Below, piece by piece: positions 1-7,046 of a DNA stretch of 29,981 nucleotides; position 1 is the stretch's first letter, and each line of letters begins with the position of its first letter. The position numbers and the translations under genes are program-made. The DNA lies in NCBI RefSeq assembly GCF_001279005.1, contig NZ_LGCN01000243.1, positions 1 through 29,981 of the forward strand, read 5' to 3'. The DNA comes from Streptomyces caelestis. GTDB taxonomy: Bacteria; Actinomycetota; Actinomycetes; Streptomycetales; Streptomycetaceae. A model generated the notes under the pieces. The model made no database searches and was not told the origin of the DNA. It worked only from the letters and a program-made list of their open reading frames with translations.

Positions 1-55
1 CGACGAGCGACCAGAGTTCGTCAGGAACCAACCGCTGCGACAAACCAACACCCAT
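1..55 (-). pseudogene. IS5-type transposase, N-terminal end (cut by window edge)
   Basis: Reading leftward from an ATG at 55, the frame gives MGVGLSQRLVPDELWSLV and runs off the window. The block RLVPDELW is the start of the DDE transposase of many Streptomyces IS5-type elements, and it is shared with the element beginning at 103 on the other strand. The two N-termini therefore point away from each other across about 100 bases of terminal sequence. Only 18 codons are visible, so intactness cannot be judged. The identification rests on the short match to the neighbouring copy and on family memory. Confidence 0.6.
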
Positions 56-102
56 GGCACGGCATCATGCCGCATCAACCTCACACCACGTGAGACAAGT
101 TC

Positions 103-960
103 TTAGAGCTCATCTCATTTGGCGGGTTCGATAGCCTGCCTCTGCGGGAATCGTTGAGCGGCTGGTGCCGGATGAGCTGTGGGAGTTGTTCCAGCGAGTG
201 GTGCCGGAGGCGCCGATCCGGCCTCAAGGCGGTGGTCGGCGCCGGCACGGTGATCGGGAAGTGTTGGCCGCGATCGTGTTCGTGGCGACGTCGGGCTGCA
301 CGTGGCAGCAGTTGCCGTCCGCCTCGTTCGGGCCGTCGGGAGCCACAGCCCACCGGCGCTTCGCCGAGTGGTCCAAGGCCCGGGTGTAGGCGAAGCTCCA
401 TCGCCTGGTCCTCGATGAACTCGGCTCTCGTGGTGGGCTGGACTGGTCCCGCTGCGCGATCGACTCGGTGAACATGCGGGCCTTGAAAAGGGGGAACTGA
501 CAGGTCCGAATCCTGTTGACCGAGGCAAGTACGGCTCGAAGATCCATTTGATCACCGAGCGGACCGGACTGCCCCTTTCTGTCGGGATCTCCGGCGCGAA
601 CCTGCACGACAGTCAGGCCCTCGAACCGCTCGTGCGCGGCATCCCGCCCATCCGCTCGCGCCGCGGACCTCGCCGCCGACGGCCCGCCAAGCTCCACGCC
701 GACAAGGGCTATGACTACAACCACCTGCGACGATGGTTATCCGGCCGAGGCATCCGGCACCGCATCGCCCGCAGAGGCATCGAGACTTCGCAACGGCTCG
801 GCCGCCACCGTTGGACCATCGAACGCACCATGTTCTGGCTCGCCGGATGCCGACGCCTGCACCGCCGCTATGAACGCAAAGCCGGCCACTTCCTGGCCTT
901 CACCAGCATCGTCTGCACCCTCATCTGTTACCACAGACTCACCAAATAGGGACGGATACG
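103..960 (+). mobile_element. IS5-type element, decayed copy
   Basis: The left end has the block GAGCTCATCTCATTTGG at about 107-123. The segment around 935-950 carries CACCAAAT, whose complement ATTTGGTG matches the inner part of the left end, but the outer bases of a right inverted repeat are not found, so the right end appears eroded. The transposase gene fills the interior. A related left end (GTCATCTCAATTGG) occurs inverted near 2462-2475. Confidence 0.6.
165..949 (+). pseudogene. IS5-type DDE transposase, broken
   Basis: The frame opens with GTG at 165 (VPDELWELFQRVVPEAP) and continues through a winged-helix-like region to GCTWQQLP. A TAG at 387-389 interrupts it where a Trp codon would be expected before AKLHRLVLDELG. 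Further on, after NMRALK, the reading must shift near 490-500 in a run of four A to reach GELTGPNPVDRGKYGSKIH and then the long segment from 548 with SVGISGANLHDSQ, KLHADKGYDY, RRGIE and RWTIERTMFWL. These blocks are typical of IS5-group DDE transposases that act on the element ends. One stop plus one single-base loss means it is not functional as read. Confidence 0.8.
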
Positions 961-1200
961 GCCGGGCTGGATTCGACCTCCTGCGACGCCAAGGCCTCCT
1001 CGCGGACCGAGTACCGTCACTCACCGTTACCGAACCGCAAGAAGTGGATCAGAACCGTGGGATTTCCCCAGCGGCGGCCACTTGACGGGGAGCGATCTGG
1101 CCGTCGGTGGTCACTCTGCGTTCCCGGATGGTTCGTCGTTCTTGATCGGTCCCGGCGGCAGCCAGGGCCTGACTTCGGTGGCACCTTGATGGGGTTGTTG
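950..1200. other. Intergenic stretch without a convincing gene
   Basis: Between the IS5-type relic and the MerR gene I see only short frames on both strands, none with a recognisable motif. The plus-strand frame containing AGFDLLRRQGLLADRV could be a remnant of a coding sequence, but it is too short to name. Confidence 0.4.
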
Positions 1201-1221
1201 CACATGCCGTAGCGGCATGTG
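1201..1221. promoter_or_regulatory. Perfect inverted repeat upstream of MerR gene, candidate operator
   Basis: CACATGCCG, three bases, then CGGCATGTG form a perfect 9-bp inverted repeat ending 39 bases before the MerR start. There is no T-run after it, so an operator is more likely than a terminator. MerR-family proteins often control their own genes by binding a palindrome in the promoter; assignment to this regulator is inference. Confidence 0.5.
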
Positions 1222-1260
1222 GTGGGGTCGGGGCATCACGCACGAAAGGCTCTGTCTGCG

Positions 1261-2151
1261 ATGTACCCGTCCCTCACGCCTCCCCGGCAGGTCAAGATCG
1301 GTGATGCCGCTGCGTTCGCCGGGATCACTCCACGCGCCATCCGCCACTACCACGAGATCGGTCTGCTGCCGGAACCCGAGCGCGGTGGGGACGGCCGCCG
1401 CCGCTACGGCTATGACGACATGATCCGCCTGCTGTGGATCCGCAAGATGGCTGATGCCGGTATCAGCCTGGACGACATGCGGGCCGCCTTTGGCGAAGCC
1501 CGGGGCGAAGCTGGAGACGAAGCCCTGGACCACGCCTCGGATATCGAGTCGGTCCTGAGCAGGCTGGAGGAAACCTTGGCGGCGCAGGAGGCCGCCATCA
1601 AACGTCGGCGCGCGGCTGTCCAGCGCCTGCAGGCGGTGGGCAGCCCGCTGGGGCTGCTCTCCGAACTGGTCACGGACCGGCTCAGCCACCTGCCCCCGGG
1701 AGCGTTGCGCCCTTCCGATCTGGACGCCCTGCTAGTCACAGAACGGATCTTCGGGCCGCTGGGCGCCGCCATCCAGGCCAGCACGTTCATCGTGCTGGCC
1801 ACCCACCCCGACCTGCGGGCCGAGGAGGACCGTCATGAGGCGGCCGAGGCCGCTCTCGACGACGGCGTCGAACCCGACGACCCGCGCGTCGAAGAGCTCG
1901 CCGTACAGCGATGCGCTCACCAAATGGCCCTGCATCAGGCCATCGAGGCAGCTGGTCTCGACGCGGCCGAGGAGAAGATCTTCGAGATCTACGACGCCGA
2001 CTTGAAAGGGGAGGAGGGCACAGAGATGAGTGCCGCCGCAGCGATCACCAAGATGCCCTACGACTTCTCTCCTGCCCGGATGCGCTGCCTGGAACTCGCC
2101 GGACGACTCCTCGGCGAGGCCCTTGCCGACGCCCACTGCGCGGACAGTTGA
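1261..2151 (+). CDS. MerR-family transcriptional regulator
   Basis: A 296-residue protein. The N-terminal helix-turn-helix and wing read KIGDAAAFAGITPRAIRHYH, then EIGLLPEPERG and RRYGYDDMIRLLWIRKMADAG at about residues 11-75. A helical stretch SVLSRLEETLAAQEAAIKRR (about residues 97-120) is the usual dimerisation coiled coil. The remaining 170 residues are acidic and form a C-terminal effector-like domain I do not recognise; the lack of a Cys cluster argues against a classic metal sensor. The ATG at 1261 is used because it lies just ahead of the conserved start; an in-frame GTG at 1219 overlaps the upstream palindrome. No target gene adjoins: both sides are IS5-type remnants, so the regulator may be orphaned or autoregulated. 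Confidence 0.85.
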   Translation: MYPSLTPPRQVKIGDAAAFAGITPRAIRHYHEIGLLPEPERGGDGRRRYGYDDMIRLLWIRKMADAGISLDDMRAAFGEARGEAGDEALDHASDIESVLSRLEETLAAQEAAIKRRRAAVQRLQAVGSPLGLLSELVTDRLSHLPPGALRPSDLDALLVTERIFGPLGAAIQASTFIVLATHPDLRAEEDRHEAAEAALDDGVEPDDPRVEELAVQRCAHQMALHQAIEAAGLDAAEEKIFEIYDADLKGEEGTEMSAAAAITKMPYDFSPARMRCLELAGRLLGEALADAHCADS

Positions 2152-2177
2152 TCGCCTGTGCCTGGCACTGACGTGGC

Positions 2178-2217
2178 CCGACAACCGGTCACGTCCATCC
2201 GCGTGTGACCGGTCGGG
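2178..2217 (+). terminator. Hairpin downstream of MerR gene
   Basis: ACCGGTCAC at 2184-2192 and GTGACCGGT at 2205-2213 are perfect 9-base arms around a 12-base loop. Flanking CCCGAC and CGGG could extend the stem. It sits about 30 bases after the MerR stop. There is no T tract, as is common for Streptomyces terminators. Confidence 0.6.
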
Positions 2218-2309
2218 TCAGAGGTCAAGCCCGGGACGTAACCAAGAGTGACATCACAACTGACTGTACGTGGGGATTCCGAGCCGGCCGCTGACACCAG
2301 TCTGCGGTT

Positions 2310-2482
2310 GCAAAGCCAGCACCTCCCCATCGCCATGTCGACGCCGACCACCGCCCTGTGGTCGCGAACGCACCTCGGGCACCACTCGCTGGAACAGTTC
2401 CCCCAACGCATCCGGCACCAGCCGCACCACGATCGCCACCACGACCGACAGACCGGCGACCCAATTGAGATGACGTCTTAGG
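2310..2482 (-). pseudogene. IS5-type element left end with transposase N-terminal fragment
   Basis: On the minus strand the frame RLVPDALGELFQRVVPEVRSRP followed by QGGGRRRHGDGEVLA matches the N-terminus of the transposase at 165 nearly residue for residue. Ahead of it lies GTCATCTCAATTGG, the counterpart of that element's left end. Similarity stops after GEVLA near 2310. This is therefore the first 40 or so codons plus the end of a second copy, in inverted orientation. Together with the copy at 103-960 it brackets the MerR gene, but both copies are defective. Confidence 0.75.
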
Positions 2483-2808
2483 AGAAACTTCGCGGGTGGG
2501 TTCCTCTCGCCTTGAGTGAGCCGAAGCACGGTAGTTGTCATATAGGCAGGCTGATTGTCGCCGACGGCGTCGCCGTCGACCAGGAGGGGCACCGGTCTGT
2601 GCGGCGGGCTCGGTGCGCTGGTCGCGGATTTGTGGACCGGGGTCGGAGGGAGCGGTGTCGTTGGGGCCGGTAGTGGGCGCGACGCTGATCGGCGCGATGC
2701 TCGAGCCGGTCGGCGAAGGCATGGGCCACGCCCCGCTCGGCCTGTTCATGTCCGGCTCGTCGGTGTCGGTTGACGGTCGGTTCTCGTATCGGCGTTGCCG
2801 GAAGGCTT
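2483..2808. other. Gene remnants between IS5-type end and second MerR gene
   Basis: No intact gene. On the minus strand an ATG at 2541 opens MTTTVLRLTQGERNPPAKF, which runs straight into the IS5-type end and may be the start of a gene cut by it. On the plus strand about 2650-2780 reads VSLGPVVGATLIGAMLEPVG with GC-rich third positions and a hydrophobic character, possibly the tail of a membrane protein. Neither piece can be named. Confidence 0.35.
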
Positions 2809-3183
2809 TCAGGCAGGTGTTGTCGTCCTCGCTTCTTCGCGGTCCATGGTGTGGATCAGGTCGGTCAGGGCGGTCCGGTTGCGTTCAAGGGAGTCGATGC
2901 GCTCGGTCATCCGGTCGCGCACGAGCATCGCCCGCAGTTCTGAGGCTGTGCCGGGAATCACCTCGTGCGAGCGCTCGATGCAGTGGAGCATGGGCGCGAT
3001 CGCTCGGGTCGGGACACCGGCGTCGAGAAAGCAGCGGATTTTCTCCGCTCGTTCGATGAGAGCCTCGTCGTAGCCGCGGTACCCGTTGTCGCCGCGCTGG
3101 GGCGCGATGAGGCCCTGCTCCTCGTAGTAGCGCAGCATCCGCGCGGAGATGCCCGTCCTTCGGGCCAGCTCGCCGATCCTCAT
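2809..3183 (-). CDS. MerR-family transcriptional regulator
   Basis: A 124-residue protein with the full MerR N-terminal signature: MRIGELARRTGISARMLRYY, EEQGLIAPQR, then YRGYDEALIERAEKIRCFLDAG at about residues 1-65. A helical dimerisation tail with ERIDSLERNRTALTDLIHTM follows. The size is that of short MerR members of the SoxR/CueR type. Only one Cys is present (IRCFLD), so neither an Fe-S cluster nor a typical metal site is evident. It is divergent from the SnoaL-like gene to its right, with a MerR-type promoter between them, which suggests that gene is its target. An upstream TTGACA (about 3208-3213, minus strand) could be its own -35 element. Confidence 0.9.
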   Translation of the reverse strand: MRIGELARRTGISARMLRYYEEQGLIAPQRGDNGYRGYDEALIERAEKIRCFLDAGVPTRAIAPMLHCIERSHEVIPGTASELRAMLVRDRMTERIDSLERNRTALTDLIHTMDREEARTTTPA

Positions 3184-3259
3184 CGTTGCATCACCAGGAT
3201 TCTCATGGTGTCAAGGTCAGCTCGGGTGTGCGTCGGCCGGGTCGGCCTCGCGAGCCGAC

Positions 3260-3291
3260 TTGACCTCGACGCGGTGTGAAGGTTGCACCTT
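3260..3291 (+). promoter_or_regulatory. MerR-type promoter/operator
   Basis: TTGACC at 3260-3265 is a good -35 element. Overlapping it, 3263-3283 is an imperfect palindrome with outer arms ACCT and AGGT and matching inner AC/GT steps. MerR-family activators bind such palindromes within an over-long 19-base spacer, which would place the -10 at about 3285-3290, although that hexamer is not a good match. The direction is toward the SnoaL-like gene. Confidence 0.5.
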
Positions 3292-3305
3292 TGGACGCGT
3301 GCCCG

Positions 3306-3878
3306 ATGACGGCCCACACCGAACAGCGGCGCTGCCGGACGGCTACCGCCATCGGCCTCGGCGAAGGCCATGTCGGCCGGACCCACGACGAAGGAGACCC
3401 GATCACGACCACGGAATTCAGCTTCGGCAAGTTGATGCAGCACCTGAATGCAGGAACGGCACTGCCCCGGCCCGCGGGCCTGCCCGCCGAAGAGCACATG
3501 CGCAAGGCAGTGCAGGGCTACATCGACAACCTCAACAACCCCGACCCGGACTACGCGGCCACCTACCTCGCCGTCCCGCGCAGCGGCGAGGACCCGGTGG
3601 GGACGAAGCCCTTCACCATCCGCGGCAGCTGGGAGGACCTGCTGAACGAGATGAAGGACCTCATCGATGTGTCCTTCACCCCCAGGAGGGCCGAGCTGAC
3701 CGCTCCCATCAGCTTCTCCCTCGGGAACAAGGCGGCCATGGCGTTCAAGCTCTGGGCAGAGGTGGACGGCCACAACATCGGCATCGACATCGTCGAGGTC
3801 ATGGCGTTCGACGAGTCCGGGAAGATCTGCGAGCAGATGGCGTACTGGGGCGTGGAGAACGTCACCGTGCTCGACTGA
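3306..3878 (+). CDS. SnoaL/NTF2-like fold protein (steroid isomerase-like)
   Basis: The recognisable domain starts near residue 33 with TTTEFSFGKLMQHLNAG and includes KAVQGYIDNLNNPDPDYAAT, FTIRGSWEDL and KLWAEVDGHNIGIDIVEVMA. This pattern fits SnoaL-like/ketosteroid-isomerase-like proteins of the NTF2 fold: a small cone-shaped ligand pocket used by isomerases, cyclases and binding proteins. The substrate cannot be told. An excellent ribosome site AAGGAG at 3391-3396 sits five bases before ATC at 3402-3404, exactly where an ATG would be expected, so the native start may have mutated or a near-cognate start may be used. The ATG at 3306 given here adds 32 residues of unclear nature. Probable target of the divergent MerR regulator. 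Confidence 0.75.
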   Translation: MTAHTEQRRCRTATAIGLGEGHVGRTHDEGDPITTTEFSFGKLMQHLNAGTALPRPAGLPAEEHMRKAVQGYIDNLNNPDPDYAATYLAVPRSGEDPVGTKPFTIRGSWEDLLNEMKDLIDVSFTPRRAELTAPISFSLGNKAAMAFKLWAEVDGHNIGIDIVEVMAFDESGKICEQMAYWGVENVTVLD

Positions 3879-3953
3879 GCCTGGCACCTGAGGCCGTACC
3901 CGCTCTGCGGCGCACTCGACGCTGCGCCCCACCACCGGAAGAAGAGTTGTCCC

Positions 3954-4615
3954 GTGACTACATCGGTCACCCCGTCCGTCTGCATCGTCGGCGCCGGCTC
4001 CATGGGCGTCGTCACCGGCTACCACCTGGGCCTGGCAGGGGCCTCCGTCACCTTCCTGGTGCGACCGCACCGCCAGGCACAGTCGTCGCGGCCCAGGTGC
4101 TCTACTCCTATGACGACCACAGCCTGAAGACCTACTCCGGCTACCAGCTCCTCACCGACCCGTGCGAGCTCGCCGGAACCGCATTCGCCTTCATCGTCAT
4201 CACCCTCGACGCAGCGGCGCTGCGCGCGGAAGCCGCCAGAAGCTGGTGGACGAGATCGGCCGCGCCTTCCGGGGCACGTCGACCGCAGTGATCCTCGGCA
4301 GCGTCGGGATCGACCTGCGGTCCTGCTTCCTGGAGCGCTCCGGACTCGCCGAGACCCAGGTGACCTACGGCGGTCTCGGCAGCCTCGCTCACGAGGTCGG
4401 GCCCGCCAGGATGCCCACGCACCCCGGCACCCGGCCGGACCTGCTGGCGAGTGCGGACTACGCCTACCGCCACCTCACCCCGTCCGGCTTCCACGTAGAC
4501 CTCAGCGCGCCGCAGGCGGCGCACGACTTCGCGGCCCTCTACGACCGCAACGGCGTCTCGAAGTGCGGCATCCTCGACGTCGACGCATACGGGCATCGGC
4601 CCGCCTGCCTCAGGA
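3954..4615 (+). pseudogene. 2-dehydropantoate 2-reductase-like (ketopantoate reductase) relic
   Basis: GTG at 3954 opens a Rossmann start, VCIVGAGSMGVVTGYHLGLA, with the dinucleotide-binding GxGxxG, then FLVRPHR. The frame must then shift near 4091-4094 to read QVLYSYDDHSLKTYSGYQLL and again near 4231-4236 to read KLVDEIGRAFRGTSTAVILG, YGGLGSLAHEV and DRNGVSKC. Each shift corresponds to loss of one base in a C or G run. Similarity ends at about VDAY near 4590, so the C-terminus is missing. The family reduces ketopantoate to pantoate with NADPH; this copy is dead as read. It sits 75 bases after the SnoaL-like gene and may once have shared its operon. Confidence 0.75.
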
Positions 4616-4669
4616 CGGCGGCTCGCCCACAGGGCTGCCGGTGGTCATCACACGCTCCTTCCAGGCCGG

Positions 4670-4717
4670 TTGACAAAACGGAACGGCGCTCCGGATACTA
4701 AGTGGAGCGCCGTTCCG
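4670..4717 (+). promoter_or_regulatory. Promoter with double TetR-like operator for the hydrolase
   Basis: TTGACA (4670-4675), 18 bases, GATACT (4694-4699) is the best sigma-70-like promoter in the window. CGGAACGGCGCTCC (4679-4692) and GGAGCGCCGTTCCG (4704-4717) are perfect 14-base inverted copies, and each copy is itself nearly palindromic (CGGAACG/CGCTCCG), as TetR operators often are. One copy lies in the spacer and the other over the expected transcription start, a classic repression layout. No TetR gene adjoins. Confidence 0.65.
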
Positions 4718-4815
4718 CTTCAGGTTGGTTGAAGCGGGATGTCTCTGACCAGCTGGTCCGTTGTCGGTCGCAGGAGACCGGCGGGCAGCAGGTGCCACCG
4801 AAAGGGAAGCCGCTC

Positions 4816-5778
4816 GTGAGTACATCCACCGCCATCAGCGCCGACGCCTGGGGCACGCCCGTCCCGGTCCTGTCCTTCAGTCCCGTCGTCCTCCCCGTGC
4901 CGGGACGTCCCGTGGACCTCCAGGTACGCGTCTCCGCACCCGCGACCGGAACCGATCTCGCCGTCATCCTCCTCTCCCACGGTCAAGGCCCCTCGAACAA
5001 CCTCTCCTCGCTCAACGGCTACGCGCCGCTCGTCAACTCGTGGGCCGCTCAAGGATTCGTGGTCATCCAGCCCACCCACCTCACCTCCCGGACACTGACT
5101 CACCTGGTCGCCGACGCGCCCGGGGCGCCCTTCTTCTGGCGCTCGCGCTCCGAGGACATGTCCCACATCCTCGACCGACTCGACATGATCGAAAAAGCCG
5201 TACCGCTGCTCTCCGGACGGATCGACCACGCCAAAGTCGCCGTCGCCGGGCACTCTTTCGGCGGCTTCACCGCCGGCCTCCTGCTCGGCGCCCAGGTCAC
5301 CGACCCCGACGAAGGAGGGGAGGTGAGCCTTCTCGAACCCCGGATCAAGGCGGGTGTGCTGCTCGCCGCGCCCGGCAGGGGCGACGTCCTCAACGGACCG
5401 ATGGGCGACGCGCTGCCGGTCTTCCGGACCATCGACTTCTCCACCATGACCACACCCGCGCTGGTCGTCGCCGGCGAGAAGGACGACTCCCGGCACTTCA
5501 CGGACATGGGCCCGGACTGGCACGCCGACCCCTACACCCTCGCCCCCGGACCCAAAACCCTGCTCACCCTGTTCGGCGCGGAGCACGGACTCGGCGGGAT
5601 CGCCGGCTATGACGCCGCCGAGACCACCGACGAGAACCCCGAACGAGTCGCGGCCCTCGCCCGGCTCACCGCGGCCTACCTCCGCACCGGGCTTCACCCG
5701 GGTGACCCCGCATGGCAGGCCGCACGCGAGGCACTGACGGCCGGTCCCGATCCGATAGGACGAGTCGAATCCAAGTAA
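4816..5778 (+). CDS. Alpha/beta hydrolase
   Basis: A 320-residue protein without a clear signal peptide. An oxyanion-side strand VILLSHGQGPSNNLSS is followed by the nucleophile elbow VAVAGHSFGGFTAG (Ser in GHSFGG), an acid in VVAGEKDDS and a catalytic His in GAEHGLGG. The spacing fits chlorophyllase/dienelactone-hydrolase-like serine hydrolases; the ester or lactone substrate is unknown. GTG at 4816 is chosen because AAAGGGAAG lies 7-15 bases upstream. The frame is open back to GTG at 4702, but that part overlaps the operator and the presumed transcription start. It appears monocistronic, behind a TetR-like double operator and ahead of strong hairpins. Confidence 0.85.
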   Translation: MSTSTAISADAWGTPVPVLSFSPVVLPVPGRPVDLQVRVSAPATGTDLAVILLSHGQGPSNNLSSLNGYAPLVNSWAAQGFVVIQPTHLTSRTLTHLVADAPGAPFFWRSRSEDMSHILDRLDMIEKAVPLLSGRIDHAKVAVAGHSFGGFTAGLLLGAQVTDPDEGGEVSLLEPRIKAGVLLAAPGRGDVLNGPMGDALPVFRTIDFSTMTTPALVVAGEKDDSRHFTDMGPDWHADPYTLAPGPKTLLTLFGAEHGLGGIAGYDAAETTDENPERVAALARLTAAYLRTGLHPGDPAWQAAREALTAGPDPIGRVESK

Positions 5779-5808
5779 AACCCCGCCGGGGACACGTCCT
5801 TCATTGCA

Positions 5809-5848
5809 TGTCCACACTGCCGACGCCTGGGAGTAGGCAGTGTGGACA
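5809..5848 (+). terminator. Long hairpin after the hydrolase gene
   Basis: TGTCCACACTGCC (5809-5821) and GGCAGTGTGGACA (5836-5848) form a perfect 13-base stem with a 14-base loop, 31 bases after the hydrolase stop. A terminator is likely; an operator cannot be excluded because TTGACA overlaps its right end. Confidence 0.6.
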
Positions 5849-5922
5849 CTTGACAATGACGTCCGGGCAGCCGGCTGCCGCGGTGCGAGTGCCTCGGCAC
5901 CAGGATCTTCAGCCGTCATCGG

Positions 5923-5948
5923 CTGCCGCTGGCGGCCGCCAGCGGCAG
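5923..5948. terminator. 26-bp perfect palindrome between convergent genes
   Basis: CTGCCGCTGGCGG at 5923-5935 is immediately followed by its exact reverse complement. It lies between the hydrolase (plus) and RidA-like (minus) genes, where a bidirectional terminator is expected. A second weaker stem, TTTACG/CGTAAA, follows at about 5971-5989. Confidence 0.5.
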
Positions 5949-6017
5949 CGGGCCAGCCACCGCCGCCCTTTTACGACGGTCGCGTAAAGGCACGGCTGGG
6001 CGGCATCGTCTCAAAGA

Positions 6018-6428
6018 TCAGTCGAGGAGTGCGGTCGCTTCGACCTCGACGAGAACATCCGGTTCGAAGAGATACTCAACACCGATGAGGGAGGCCGGCG
6101 GCAGGGGAAGCCGGAGCCCGATCTCGTCGGCGACGGCTTCCACGCCGCTCATGAAGTCGCTGATCTTCTCCGGGCTCCACTGGGTCACGTAGAACGTCAG
6201 GCGCAGCACATCCGCGAACGACGCGCCCGCGCCTGCCAGCCCGACGGAGGTGTTGCGCAGCGCTTGGGCGACCTGCCCGGCCAGATCGTCAGGCGCGACC
6301 GGAGTCCCGTCGGCCTGGCGCGCGATCTGCCCGCTGACGTGGACGTGTTTCGTCCCGGTGCCCACGGCGACGTGGTGGTACGGGACCGGCTGCAGCATGC
6401 CTTCCGGCGTGAAGTACTGGACAGTCAT
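6018..6428 (-). CDS. RidA (YjgF/YER057c/UK114) family protein
   Basis: A 136-residue protein with the family landmarks GTGTKHVHVSGQIARQADG, QVAQALRNTSVGLAGAGASF, VLRLTFYVTQW and a C-terminal VEVEATALL. RidA proteins form trimers and deaminate reactive enamines/imines such as 2-aminoacrylate. The catalytic Arg, in the usual PAR motif, is replaced here (PPASLIGVEYL), so this member probably belongs to a non-canonical subgroup or binds another ligand. The ATG at 6428 has GGAGAGAAG just upstream. It is divergent from the HxlR regulator across 77 bases holding an AT-rich operator-like repeat, so HxlR control is likely. Confidence 0.88.
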   Translation of the reverse strand: MTVQYFTPEGMLQPVPYHHVAVGTGTKHVHVSGQIARQADGTPVAPDDLAGQVAQALRNTSVGLAGAGASFADVLRLTFYVTQWSPEKISDFMSGVEAVADEIGLRLPLPPASLIGVEYLFEPDVLVEVEATALLD

Positions 6429-6443
6429 GGTCTTCTCTCCTTC

Positions 6444-6469
6444 AAGCTAAGTATCTATAAGCTACCTAG
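6444..6469. promoter_or_regulatory. Operator-like repeat between RidA and HxlR genes
   Basis: CTAAGTA (6447-6453), nine bases, TACCTAG (6463-6469) form an inverted repeat with one mismatch. AAGCTA also recurs directly at 6444 and 6459, 15 bases apart. The island is unusually AT-rich for this DNA, and HxlR-family dimers bind such short palindromes near their own promoters. Confidence 0.55.
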
Positions 6470-6505
6470 TAGAAGAAGGACACTTCAACGAGACCAGGTT
6501 TCGCC

Positions 6506-6880
6506 ATGGATACCGACGACGAACTCCGCATCGATGCCCCGCACCGCGAACTGCTCGACCAGATCCTCGACAAGTGGTCGCTCAGCGTCCTCAACGAACT
6601 CTGCGAACGCCCGTGCCGCTTCAACGAACTGCGCCGGGCCATCCCCCAGATCACGCAGAAATCGCTGACCGCGACACTCCGCCGCCTCGAACGCAACGGC
6701 GTGATCGAGCGCGAGGTAGTCTCCACCCGCCCTGTGGCGGTCATGTACCGGATCACGCCCCTTGGCAAGACCCTCCGGCACCCCGTCGACGTGCTACTGG
6801 CATGGGCCTCACAGAACATGCCCGTCATCGAACGCGCACGCGAAGACTTCGACAGGCGAGAAGAAGAAGCTCACCCCTGA
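6506..6880 (+). CDS. HxlR-family winged-helix transcriptional regulator
   Basis: A 124-residue protein. The HxlR core is plain: LLDQILDKWSLSVLNELCER, RFNELRRAIPQITQKSLTAT and LRRLERNGVIEREV, followed by the wing ending VMYRITPLGKTL at residues 12-95, then a dimerisation helix. Two Cys near residues 33 and 37 could sense thiol-reactive compounds, as known for some family members; this is inference. It starts 77 bases from the divergent RidA-like gene, its probable target. The ribosome site is weak, so translation may be leaderless or inefficient. Confidence 0.9.
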   Translation: MDTDDELRIDAPHRELLDQILDKWSLSVLNELCERPCRFNELRRAIPQITQKSLTATLRRLERNGVIEREVVSTRPVAVMYRITPLGKTLRHPVDVLLAWASQNMPVIERAREDFDRREEEAHP

Positions 6881-7046
6881 AAGGACGCCGCGCGGGAGAA
6901 GCCGGCCTCGCTCTCCCCGGGGCACGCCGCGGCCGCCGACCAGGTGTACGGGCGCCCCTGCCGCCTGTCGGGGGTGCCCCTGCGTCTATGGCCGAGACTC
7001 GAAGATCACCTCGTCCGGGCGGCCGACGTGACAGTGCTCTGCGGCT
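6881..7046. other. Convergent intergenic gap
   Basis: No gene or clear terminator was seen between the HxlR and methionine aminopeptidase genes, only GC-rich sequence with short imperfect stems. Confidence 0.4.

Noticed and set aside
61..71. GGCAT-C-ATGCC palindrome near the left edge
   Set aside because: Five-base arms in terminal IS sequence are too short to claim a function.
2562..2578. CGACGGCG-T-CGCCGTCG palindrome
   Set aside because: It reads as a run of GTC/GCC/GAC codons in GC-rich remnant coding DNA. Such palindromes arise easily here and no promoter or gene start is linked to it.
4702..4815. N-terminal extension of the hydrolase from GTG 4702
   Set aside because: It overlaps the operator and expected transcription start, its residues do not resemble the family, and GTG 4816 has a proper ribosome site.
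4720..5919. A 399-codon minus-strand frame over the hydrolase
   Set aside because: It is antisense to the alpha/beta hydrolase, Gly/Val/Asp-rich and without motifs; a shadow.
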